Below, piece after piece: positions 32,655 to 43,714 of a stretch of DNA of 64,000 bases. Every line of letters begins with the position of its first letter. Positions within the stretch are counted from its first letter, which is position 1. Origin of the DNA: Pteria penguin (Eukaryota; Mollusca; Bivalvia; Pterioida; Pteriidae); assembly GCA_035048485.1 (NCBI GenBank), contig CM068582.1, positions 17,053,269 to 17,117,268 on the forward strand. The letters are read 5' to 3'. The position numbers and the translations under genes were made by a program. Under the pieces are notes generated by a model that worked only from the letters and a program-made list of their open reading frames with translations, made no database searches and was not told where the DNA came from.

Positions 32655-35345
32655 GCTAGGCGGAGGTAATGGCCATTTTATTATGCGTATGGTCGGGTAG
32701 GTGATGGCCACTTTATCATGAGTATGGTCGGGTAGGTGATTGTCAATTTATTGTGAGTATGGTCGGCTAGGTGATTGCCACTTTATCATGAGTATGATCG
32801 GGTAGGTGATGGCCACTTTATTGTGAATATGGTCGAGGAGGTGATGGCCACTTTATTATGAGTATGGTCGGGTACGTGATGGCTACTTTATTGAGTATTG
32901 TCGGGTAGGTGATGGCCACTTCATTGTGAGTATGGTCGGGTAGGTGATGGCCTCTTTATTGTGAATATGGTCAGGTAGGTGATGGCCACTTTGTGAGTAT
33001 GGTCGGGTAGGCGATGACCACTTTATTAAGAGTATGGTCGGATAGGCGAAGGCCACTTTATTATGAGTATGGTCGGGCAAGTGATTCCTACTTTATTATG
33101 AGTATGGTCGTGTAGGTGATGGCCACTTTATTGTGAGTATGGTCGGGTAGGTAATTGGGAGTATGGGCGGTTAGGTAATGGCCACTGTATTGTAAGTATG
33201 GTCACGTAGATTATGGCCACTTTATTGTGAGTATGGTCGGGTAGGTGATAGACACTTTATTGTATGATCGGGTAGGTGATGGCCACTTCATTGTGGGTAT
33301 GGTCGGGAAGATGATGTCATCTTAATCTGAGTACGGTCGTGTAGATGATGGCCACTTAATTATCTTTTCTGGTCGAGATGATGTGAGTATGTTCGGGTAG
33401 GTGACAGCCACTTTATTGTGAGTATGGTCTTGTAGGTGATGGCCACTTTATCGTGAGTGTGGTCGGTGAATGATGTCACCTTAATATGAGTATTGTCGTG
33501 TAGATGATGGGCACTTTATTATCTTTTCTGGTCGAGTAGATGATGGCAACTTTATTATAAGTATGGTCGGGTAGATGATAGCTACTTTATTATGAGTATG
33601 GTCGTGTAGGTGATGGCCACTTTATTGTGAGTATGGTCGGGTAGGTAATGACACATTTTTTGTATGGTCGGGCAGGTGATGGTCACTTTAATGTGGGTAT
33701 GATCGGGTAGTTGATCGCCACATTATTGTGAGTATGGTCGGGTAGGTGATGGCCACTTTATTATGAGTATGGTCGGATAGGCGATAGCCACTTTATTATG
33801 AGTATTGTCAGGTAAGTGATGGCTACTTTATTATGAGTATGGTCGGGTAGGTAATTCGGAGTATGGTCGGGTAGGTAATGGCCACTTTATTGTGAGTATG
33901 GTCGGGTAGATAATGGGTACTTTGTGAGTATGGTCGGGTAGGTGATGGCCTCTTTGTTGTGAGTATGGTCGGGTAGGTGATGGCCACTTTATTGTGAGTA
34001 TGGTTGGGTAGATAATGGGTACTTTGTGAGTATGGTCGGGTAGGTGATGGCCTCTTTGTTGTGAGTATGGTCGGGTAGGTGATGGCCTCTTTGTTGTGAG
34101 TATGGTCGGGTAGGTGATGGGCACTTTATTGTGAGTATGGTCAGGTACGTGATGGCCTCTTTGTTGTATGGTCGGGTAGATGATGGCCTCTTTATTGTAA
34201 GTATGGTCGGGTAGGTGATGGCCTCTTTGTTGTGTGGTCGGGTAGGTGATGGCCACTTTATTGTGAGTATGGTCGGGTAGGTGATGGCCTCTTTGTTGTG
34301 AGTATGGTCGGGTAGGTGATGGCCTCTTTGTTGTGAATATGGTCGGGTAGGTGATGGCCTCTTTGTTGTGAGTATGGTCGGGTAGGTGATGGCCTCTTTG
34401 TTGTGAATATGGTCGGGTAGGTGATGGCCACTTTATTGTGAGTATGGTCGGGTAGGTGATGGCCTCTTTATTGTGAGTATGGTCGGGTAGATGATGGTCT
34501 CGTCATTGGAGTATGGTCGGGTAGGTGATGGCCTCTTTATTGGAGTATGGTCGGGTAGGTTTTGGCCTCTTTATTGTGAGTGTGGTCGGGTAGGTGATGG
34601 TCCCTTTATTGGAGTATGGTCGGGTAGGTGACGGCCTCTTTATTGGAGTATAGTCGGGTAGGTGATGGCCTCTTTATTGTGAGTATAGTCGGGTAGGTGA
34701 TGGCCTCTTTGTTGTGAGTATGGTCGGGTAGGTGATGGCCTTTGTTGTGAGTATGGTCGGGTAGGTGATGGCATCTTTATTGTGAGTATAGTCGGGTGGG
34801 TGATGGCCACTTTATTGTAAGTATGGTCAGGTAGGTGATGGCCACCTTATTGTGAATATGGTCGGGTAGGTGATGGCCACATTATTGTGAGTATGGTCGG
34901 GTAGATGATGGCCACTTAATTATCTGTATGATCGGGTAGATGATGGCCACTTTATTGTGAGTATGGTCGGGTAGGTGATGGTGTAGATAATGGGCATTTT
35001 ATTATCTGTATGATCGGGTAGGTAATGGCCATTTTATTGTGATTTTGGTAGGGTAGGTGACGGCCACTTTATTGTGAGTATGGCCTGGTAGATGATTACC
35101 ACTTTATTGTCAGTATGGTCGGATAGATGATGGCCACTTAATTATCTGTATGATCGGGTAGATGATGGCCACTTTATTGTGAGTATGGTCAGGTAGGTGA
35201 TGGCCACTTTATTGTGAGTATGGTCGGGTAGATGATGATAACTTTATTATTTGTATGGTCGGGTAGATGATGACCACTTTATTGTAAATATGGTCGGGTA
35301 GATGATGGCCACTTTATTGTGAGTACGTTCGTGTAGATGATGGCC
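32655..35345. repeat. 35-bp minisatellite, ~2.7 kb
   Basis: Units of about 35 bp (gtgatggccactttattgtg + agtatggtcgggtag) repeat roughly 75 times. Variants carry ctcttt for cacttt and are clustered between about 33940 and 34800. Some units are shortened to about 25-33 bp. Reading frames here (repeated Tyr-Pro-Thr, Pro-Asp-His) are by-products of the repeat. No spacers or CRISPR-like organisation. Confidence 0.95.
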
Positions 35346-36196
35346 CATAAAACGAGCGGACAATAATAGGTCCGAGTATCTTAAACCGTGTATTTCTGGA
35401 ATTCCTTTTCAGTCTGCTGAGTTTACGATGGGAGGTGTAATAAATTGCAGTACCGCTCAATTGACTACAACGTACAGCCGGTGTAATGACGAATAATTAC
35501 CCCTGTAATATAAGGATCGGCGGTCATTTTTCGACGTAAGAATATTGAGCGGGGTCAATTTTCTACGATCAGAGGGGTTATAATTGTGTTTGTAAAAAGT
35601 AGAAAACGTGTCATCTCCCCCTTAAACTCACACGAAGAAACGTGGCTCCCGTATCCCCTTTACTTTCCATTAAATCTTGATCAAATTTTGCAGTTTGGGA
35701 GGTTGGAGATCGATTAGTGTTTTATGTAATTACTACCTTATAAACATCAACAGAGATATGATCCTCTCTAGGATCATAACCACGTAAAATATGAATATAT
35801 ATCTTGTAAACCCCCCCCTTTTTTTACAGAGGGAGAGGGGTTTAAAACTTAGCTTCAGTATTTCGCCTTTCCCCACACTTGTTTACTATTTGGTCATTCG
35901 TTATGTGTGGGGAGGGCTTCAGGTCCTTCCCATACGGTCCTGTGTCGCAGGCCGATTGTGATACACAATCGCACTTTTTGGTGTTATATACAGAGAACAA
36001 ACTTCAAAATCTATGTAAATCTCGGTAACAATAGATAATTTTGTATGAATCTAACTAAAATTATCCATCATTGTTAGATTTTTAGGCGACTGTAATCGAA
36101 AGCGGTCTGAAAACTTACAATTTTATGGAAATTGGGGGCAGGCGAAAGTTTTTAAATCTTTCGTTAATACCGTCTTTAAAAGATACTTTGTTGAAA

Positions 36197-37646
36197 CAAG
36201 AGGCCCAAGAGGGCCTATATTGCTCACCTGAGTACCTAGATTATCAGTCATGCAGGAAGGAATAAGCTATTTATTTTTGCATTACAGTGACTATGTCAAC
36301 ACAAATGTTGAAAATATGTCAAATTTTATTTCAGACTAGAATGACAAAGTCCAATTTGAAAGAAATGAAAAAAAAATTTTTGACCACAGCTGGATTTGAA
36401 CCGCTACTCTCCATATTTTAATTACCAAGTAGTATATGTACCATTGTGAGACCTATTTTTTAGACATGGTGGAACCATCTGTTGACCAATTTGGATGAAA
36501 TGTACAAAATTCATAGCAGACCTACAGTACTTGATGTATACCATGTTTTATTAAAATCTTTCATGTGATATAACAACAGAAGTTAAAAATGTGAAGAATT
36601 GTTCCTATACACCCTCATTTGAAAGTCTTAAAATATTCATAGAAAATCCAAAAATTGAGATATTGACAAAATTCTTTCAAGATAACATTCCTTACCATAA
36701 TTATGATCACAAAAGTCCATAAGAAATCATCATTATCAATTAACTAGGAAATATGACACTTTTCTGCATTGAAATCACCAAGTCCAAAAAAATGTCGAAA
36801 AAAATTTCTAAAATTTGATTTTGGAAGGAATCAAAATGACAGTACGTCTTCACTCATCCCTCTAGATCATTTCTATGCATTCTGTTTGTCTCTGTATACA
36901 GCCAGTATGAAGAAAAAGATTTTCAAAGGAATGTACTCTTTTGTGACCTACTTTTGACTGTGGTGGTGCCACCTGTAAAGAGGTCTGGATGAAAACGACA
37001 GAATTTGAAGGGGATCATAAGTGATTTAATTCTACCAAGATTTATTAAAATCCTTCCAACAGTTTTGCAGAAAAGGTTGAAAATGTGAAAATGGCAAAAC
37101 CCCTCCCCCCCCCTTTTTTGGAAGTCTTAAAAATGCAAAAATTGAGATATTGACAAGACTCTTTCACAATAATATTCCTTACCATAATTATGACCAAAAT
37201 GCTCCATAAGAAATCATCATTTTCAATTAACTGAAAAAACATGACACTTTTTTCCATTGAAATTACTGTCCAGAAACACGACAAAAAAGCGTAAATTTCT
37301 ATTGAACGGATCTTAACCCCGAACACAATTTTTTATAACCCATCTTTATAAATTGTTGAAATGCAATTAGTTTCCCCATTTATGTACTGGTTTTGGAGGA
37401 GAAGATGTTTGAAGAGGGGTACCGTTTTGGGCACTTTTGGCCCCGCCCTGGATCCATCCCTGAAAGATTCTGGATCCGGAACACAATTTTAATAGGGGAC
37501 CTTGAGTACATCATTTACACAAAGTTTGATCCAAATCTGCAATGTAGTTCCAGAGAAGAAGTCGAAAATGTGAAAAAGTTAACGACGGACGGACGACGAC
37601 GACGGACGACGGACGGCGCACTATGACTATAGCTCACTATTGGCTC
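36197..37646 (+). repeat. Dispersed repeat family A, copy 2
   Basis: It begins caagaggcccaagagggcct and ends cggacggcgcactatgacta, tagctcac. It aligns with 6209-7896 in the same orientation, lacks about 200 bp of that copy, and its final hairpin is broken by the MITE at 37646. It contains the same tRNA-like stretch at 36375-36455. Confidence 0.75.
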
Positions 37647-37859
37647 AGGGTCCGGCGCCATTAACTGAGAAAATACTTAAGTCATAATTTCATATTCCTC
37701 TGTTCAACAACTGGGATTTGAATTTTATTGAGTTTTATTCTATCCATAAATGGAATTAAACTATTCTGCATGACAATTTATTTGAACATTTGATAATGGA
37801 ATAAATCAAAATGAAATAATAGACTTAAGTAATTTCTTAGTTTATGGCGCCGGACCCTG
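37646..37859. mobile_element. MITE with ~37-bp inverted ends, nested in family A
   Basis: The left cagggtccggcgccattaac, tgagaaaatacttaagtc is mirrored by gacttaagtaatttcttagt, ttatggcgccggaccctg with about four mismatches. At 214 bp it is too short to encode protein. It lies where the family A terminal hairpin should continue (ggctca | ggtgagct). A target duplication is not clear. Confidence 0.8.
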
Positions 37860-38009
37860 GTGAGCTAAAAAAGTGCGATTGTGTATTACAATCGGCCTGC
37901 GCCATAGGACCGTATGGGAAGGAACTGAAGCCCTCCCCACACATAACGAAATGACCAAATAGTAAACAAGTGCGGGAAAAGGCGAAATACTGAAGCTAGT
38001 TAAAACCCT

Positions 38010-39121
38010 GTTCTAGTATTATAACAACCAAAATTGTAAAAAGATGTAAAATTATATTCATTACATCAATGAAATGCAATACGTCGGATTGATAGATTAA
38101 GAACGCGGGTTGGGTTGGTTGTAATCACTTGTGTTCTATTTACAAAATTTATTTTTCACACCAAATATTTTTCGCTTTCACCTTTGTGATACTTATTTGT
38201 ATAATCCCCAGTTCACTTCACCTATAAATTACAATGATAAATTATTTAATGAAGAAATAAAGAAGAAGAAGAACATAACAGAATAAGATTTTCAAACATG
38301 GTCGTGAGTTCGAATTCCGTTGTCGTCCATCAAGGAGGTAAAAGGCGTCTTCAGACATCAAGGCATCCGGCATATTAAAGCCCTTGCTCATGGCGTACTG
38401 AGATGTCCGACAGCAAGATAAATTACTGTCGAGGTGACTATGTCCCGTCACTATATAGCTGAAATATCAATGAACGTGACGTGAAACCACAATAAACCAA
38501 ACTATACCAGCCTATTTTCAGATTATGTCTCCTGATAACGAAGACATGAATGTAGTAGCAACCCCCCTTCAACAAACTTGAAATTAGAATGATGTATGCA
38601 TAACACTGTTCAATTTGCAATACTATTAAAAATCATTTTTCACGATTTTGCAACTTACCTCCCTTTTCTTCAAAAAAAGGGGGAGAGAAGACGCAAAGTG
38701 AACAATTTTTTAAGGACAGAGGGGCGGGAAATGATCACAATATGTCACTTGAGGTTTCCCTGATCTAAAATTTATCACTTTAACTTATAAAATTTTGAAA
38801 ACGGGAATGAAATTCATTCATGAAAAATAGTTCATGGCTCATGATTCGAAACGTGTAACATGCATATGAATCATGAAACAAGAACTAAAATATGAATGTC
38901 GCTTAGCATCTATTCTCCGCGTCAAATTTGTCATTCCAGGATGCATCAATCGCGCAAATTTGTTCTTAATGGCACTAATACCCTTCCTGAAACTGGCGCT
39001 TTCAAAACTTCCTACCCTGGTCACTTAAGTGGAAAATGTAGGCCATACTCAGCATCTGCAGCGTGTATTCAGTGCATCATCTCAGGATACACAACCGGTG
39101 CAAGTTTGATCACTGTAATAC
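38010..39121. other. No gene recognised
   Basis: A pol III B-box-like ggtcgtgagttcgaattcc lies near 38302, without a convincing A box. The 83-codon frame at 38896-39147 has no domain. Confidence 0.4.
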
Positions 39122-39572
<451 letters not shown>

Positions 39573-40806
39573 GAAAAATATTGAGATTTCAATTTGTAAC
39601 ATGTTTCCAGGCCCTCAAGCAGAAAATATAGATTACAACAATGTAAATGATACCACTGGAGCAAGCTTGGCTGATGCCGCACTTAATACTTTTTGAAAAA
39701 AAAGTTAATTTAACTTTGACGGGACAGACGGGCAGACTGATGGACAAAGTAACAAACGGACGGACAGATTAATTCCTGTATACCCTCAAACTTCATCTTC
39801 AGGGGATGATCAATTATTTAAATGGCTGTGTTGTGACGCACGAATGCCTCCCCCACTCCCCCCCCCCCAAAAAAACCCCACCCAACAAAATCGTTATAAG
39901 GCACTAGACTCTAGACTTGACCCCTCCCCACCAATGGGTCACATTATGTCGAGGAAGAGTGATTAACCTTAGATATATTTACTATTTGATACTGTTAGCT
40001 GTTATTGCAAAGTAAAATGTTGTTTTCAAAAGTGGGGCGGAATTACGGACAAACGTACGGACGGACTATCCAAACGCTTGACACTAGACGATTTTTCAGA
40101 CTTGACCATAATTAATAAATTAATGAAAATACAGCAAACCGAAATTTAAGCTGTGCACTCAAATCTTTATTTGAAACAGAATAGAGATATTGTGGGTGGG
40201 GGAGGGGGGGGGGGGGGGGTTCGGCTGCAATCCTGGGCAACCGTGACACTCATTTCAAAAAAGCGGTATCATCTCCCCCTTTCGAACCATTTTATAACAC
40301 ATTTATGGTGGAAGTCATTTTCAACGGTAATAATTTTTTAACAAGTAGCACACGTAGAGAGTGGACCCCTGGACTACTTATTCTACACACGAAACATTTT
40401 TCTACGGGTGGGGAGGGAGGTCACTTCTCTACGTAGAAAAATGACCCATCTCTCTACGGGAGCCGTTATTCGCCGTAACACCGGCGTCGACAATATAACG
40501 AGATAGGATAGTTTACCGCTCGATTGATCACTGCACATGACTATGTAATGAATCACGTAACAATGGGTTCATTTAGTAACAACTAAATTAATACCATGTT
40601 GTATCTAGAATAATGACGAAGTCAGGAAGTGACCAACCGCAAGGCTTTTACAGCAAACAGCTGAAATTTTTCTCAAAATATTCAATTCACATATATTTAC
40701 AATAAAAGTATGTTTTCCTCTCATCTTAAAATGTTAATGTTATTGTGACGCTGACCTTTAACCTCAACACGTATAGATGTTAACCACTAGCCTCTCTCTA
40801 TCTATG
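39573..40806. other. No gene recognised
   Basis: It holds a diverged 'gacgggacagacgggcagac...cctgtataccctcaaac' repeat tail near 39715-39810, C and G homopolymers (39857, 40200) and a short text near 40400-40470 (ctctacgtagaaaaatgacc). No ORF support. Confidence 0.45.
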
Positions 40807-40818
40807 TATGAACTTTGA

Positions 40819-41095
40819 TGTTTGTTTGTTTGATTATTGTTTTACGTCACTCCACGATTATTTCACGTATATGGTGACGGCATCTGCCTGATGCATTGCA
40901 TACAAATTTAGACCTTTGCAACGGACCCACCCGAAGCAGTGAGGGATCTTTTACGTGCCACGCCTACCGTGACACGGGACCTCGGTTTTTACTGTCTCAT
41001 CCGAAAGACAGAACACCGGTGTGCCCCGGGCGGGAATCGAACCCGCGACCTCTCGATCACGAGCCGAGCACCTTATCCACTAGGCCACACCGGCT
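40819..41095 (-). mobile_element. tRNA-derived SINE, copy 2, 12-bp target duplication
   Basis: The minus-strand head (41020-41094) reads GTGTGGCCTAGTGGATAAGG (A box) and GCGGGTTCGATTCCCGC (T arm and B box). The A-box region is closest to tRNA-Arg. D, anticodon and T arms are recognisable, but the acceptor stem does not close, so this is a SINE promoter and not a tRNA gene. The body runs to a short (AAAC) tail at 40819. It is flanked by tatgaactttga at 40807-40818 and 41096-41107. Confidence 0.9.
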
Positions 41096-41114
41096 TATGA
41101 ACTTTGAAGGCTCT

Positions 41115-41299
41115 ACATCAGAACCTAGTAGTGATGTGTCAAAATCATGTTTATAATTCACATCAGAACCTAGTAGTGATGTGTCAAAATCATGTTTATA
41201 ATTCACATCTGAACCTAGTAGTGATGTGTCAAAATCATGTTTATAATTCACATCAGAACCTAGTAGTGATGTGTCAGAATCATGTTTATAATTCACATC
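41115..41299. repeat. 45-bp minisatellite, 4 copies
   Basis: Units begin acatcagaacctagtagtga at 41115, 41160, 41205 and 41250 with almost no divergence. Both strands stay open as a 15-residue repeat only because 45 is divisible by three. Confidence 0.95.
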
Positions 41300-41456
41300 T
41301 GATTGTGAACTGCACCAAATTTAAATTTGAAAATCTAGACAGTGTCACTGACAACTCACGTTTTCGCTAATATATCATAATTAGTGTGAACAAAAACTTC
41401 TAACTTCAATAATTCTGTAAATACAAATCAAAATATGTAACCTTCAAAATCAAGGG

Positions 41457-41493
41457 AAAATATTCATAATGACATGTGGTCATTATGAATATT
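41457..41493. repeat. Short inverted repeat
   Basis: The text aatattcataatgac, a 5-base loop (atgtg) and gtcattatgaatatt form a hairpin. Confidence 0.85.
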
Positions 41494-41519
41494 TCATTTA
41501 CATTTCATTAAGTGCAATA

Positions 41520-42051
41520 TTTCATAGGACAATAAGGAGTCTGGCGCAGTATAGATGGGATAATTTCACAGGGCACTAAGGTGTCTGGCGCAGTATAGAT
41601 GGGATAATTTCCCTGGACACTAAGAAGTCTGGCGCAGTATAGATGGGATAATTTCACAGGACACTAAGGAGTCTTGGGCAGTATAGATAGGATAATTTCA
41701 CAGGGCACTAAGGAGTCTGGTGCAGTATAGATGGGATAATTTCACAGGGCACTAAGGAGTCTGGTGCAGTATAGATGGGATAATTTCATAGGACACTAAG
41801 GAGTCTGGCGCAGTATAGATGGGATAATTTTACAGGACACTAAGAAGTCTGGCGCAGTATAGATGGGATAATGTCACAGGACACTAAGGAGTCTGGCGCA
41901 GTATAGATGGGATAATTTCACAGGGCACTAAAGAATCTGGCGCAGTATAGATGGGATCATTTCACAGGACACTAAGGAGTCTGGCGCAGTATAGATGGGA
42001 TAATTTCACAGGACACTAAGGAGTCTGGCGCAGTATAGATGGGATAATTTC
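41520..42051. repeat. 44-bp minisatellite, ~12 copies
   Basis: The unit tttcacaggacactaaggag, tctggcgcagtatagatggg, ataa repeats with one to four changes per copy. It is distinct from the adjacent 45-bp array. Confidence 0.95.
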
Positions 42052-42267
42052 CATTTACCCTACCACTGTGACGCAATCCCAGAATGACGCCATCCCTGAA
42101 TGACGCCGACACAGATGATTGAGAAGGCCTTCAGGAATAAACAAAATAATTCGGTTTACATGGAGTAAACAAAAGACTTCAGTCTACTTTTACGGTGGAT
42201 TCAGCTAGGAGTAAACTGGCAATAATTTTGAAGGGACGGGTAGGAATGGAAAAGCATCTTTTAAAAA

Positions 42268-42778
42268 AGAATATCAGTAAAACTGATGGATGTTCCCCCA
42301 ACTACATCAAACCAAGTTGAATGACAAATTGTCTGTAGAATTATCAAGAAATGTTTGTAAATTCTTTAAATTAAGTCTATTCCTAATATTTAAGGTTATG
42401 ACCTTGGGTGAGTATTGTTTAAAAGTACCTGGCCCTTGGAATACCTGTCCCAAGGAATATTTCTGTGAAATGATTACCAGTCAATGAGATATGAAAGATT
42501 TGTATGGAATATGCAATTCCGATGAATAGTAGAAGATACATTTGATGCCTTTTCCTATATCTAAAGGATATGTGCGGAGTGACCTTAACCTTGCAGAAAT
42601 TATTTTAAGGCTTGAGTGACCTTTGTACTGAATATCCCCAAAGTCCATGTGTCAATAACAGATGTGTGAAAATTTGATAAATTTGTAATCACCGGTTAAA
42701 GAGATGTGATCTCGGAGGGACGGACGGACAATACAATGACTATATGCTCCCCTAATATTTTTTGCAGGAGCATAAAAG
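42268..42778 (+). repeat. Dispersed repeat family C, copy 2
   Basis: It opens agaatatcagtaaaactgat, ggatgttcccc and ends gacggacggacaatacaatg, actatatgctcccctaatat, tttttgcaggagcataaaag. It parallels 23281-23860 in order and orientation. Confidence 0.7.
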
Positions 42779-43245
42779 CACAGGCGGATAGTTTTGCGTA
42801 TTATGTATTATTGTCCGCGTCTTTTAAATTATACGTACAGTGTAAAAATGGAGCGTAATATCGCTGATGGCGACACTTTACACCACATGACATAGCAATA
42901 TCTGTGATTCAATCTCCGGCCATTAGCATCGTGTCCACCAGCTAACATCGTCCAACAAAACCATCGAACGCCTATTATAGTCCTTTTCACGTTAACTATG
43001 AAACTGGTGTTTTGGTTAGCAAATGGTAACGTTCTCCACCATAGTAAAATATGGACTGCCTCTGACGTCATTTTACGTGAACAGTAATGATTTGCCAACC
43101 AACCAAAGCGTCAGCCCCGCAGTTCACATGAAAAGGTCTATTGCCTATTATTTTTACATCATTTATGCGTTGAATCGAAAACGTTTGTCGTAGAGAAGAA
43201 GACTGAGACATGTCCCTCGCTATGCCACAGTTTTTCCATTGATCT
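42779..43245. other. No gene recognised
   Basis: Unique-looking sequence. The 89-codon minus frame at 42829-43098 has no recognisable domain. Confidence 0.4.
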
Positions 43246-43248
43246 TAA

Positions 43249-43711
43249 GGCCACATCAAATTTATTATTAGTTCTTCAAGAGCGACCGCACCTAAAATTG
43301 CCAGTTTCAAATTTTAATATTAAAAAAATAATCCCGCACGAATTTTCCCTTCGAACGTCAAGAGCTATTTTTCCCTCTAGATTTGACACTAAGCTTCCTT
43401 AATATGCTTTTAAAAAGATGTTACTGGTCTTCATACACGACCTGATAGATTCCCGAGTCAGAATTTTACACCAAATTGATGATAATTTGCGTTTAAAGGC
43501 TTCAAATGGAGTTATTTTTATTGCTTAAGACATCAATTTTTTCAAAATGAGGCAGACCTTATAAATATTTCATAACTTCCGTATCTCTATAGATCCTTAT
43601 TTTGTCAAACTTTTGTAATTTCAACTTCAATTTGAAAATTAATTTAATTTATTTTTGCCCCTTAAAATTATCAAATATGTCTGAAGAACTAATAATTAAT
43701 TTGATGTGGCC
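43249..43711. mobile_element. PIF/Harbinger-like MITE, TAA target duplication
   Basis: The left ggccacatcaaatttattat, tagttcttcaaga is mirrored by tctgaagaactaataattaa, tttgatgtggcc. TAA flanks both sides (43246-43248 and 43712-43714). A 3-bp T-A-A duplication and GG..CC ends fit PIF/Harbinger. The 463-bp interior has no ORF. Confidence 0.75.
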
Positions 43712-43714
43712 TAA

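Larger units (their letters stand above)
35837..38009. mobile_element. 2.2-kb element with ~140-bp terminal inverted repeats
   Basis: The left end (35837-35978: agcttcagtatttcgccttt, cacttgtttactatttggtc, ggccgattgtgatacacaat) returns as its reverse complement at 37865-38009 with only scattered mismatches. Inside lie about 215 bp of unique sequence, family A copy 2 and a nested MITE. No transposase ORF is present, so it is non-autonomous or a composite. The outer limit is uncertain by a few bases and no target duplication was recognised. Confidence 0.75.

Noticed and set aside
32655..35345. CRISPR-like array
   Set aside because: The 35-bp units are head to tail with no unique spacers, and the sequence is eukaryotic. 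It is a minisatellite.
36769..36957. 62-codon plus ORF
   Set aside because: It is part of family A copy 2; the equivalent frame in copy 1 is not preserved.
41020..41094. Functional tRNA-Arg gene on the minus strand
   Set aside because: The D, anticodon and T arms are recognisable but the acceptor stem does not pair, and the sequence continues into a SINE body with a target duplication.
41057..41370. Repetitive 15-residue proteins on both strands
   Set aside because: The 45-bp minisatellite is open on both strands. There is no start context, splice site or domain.
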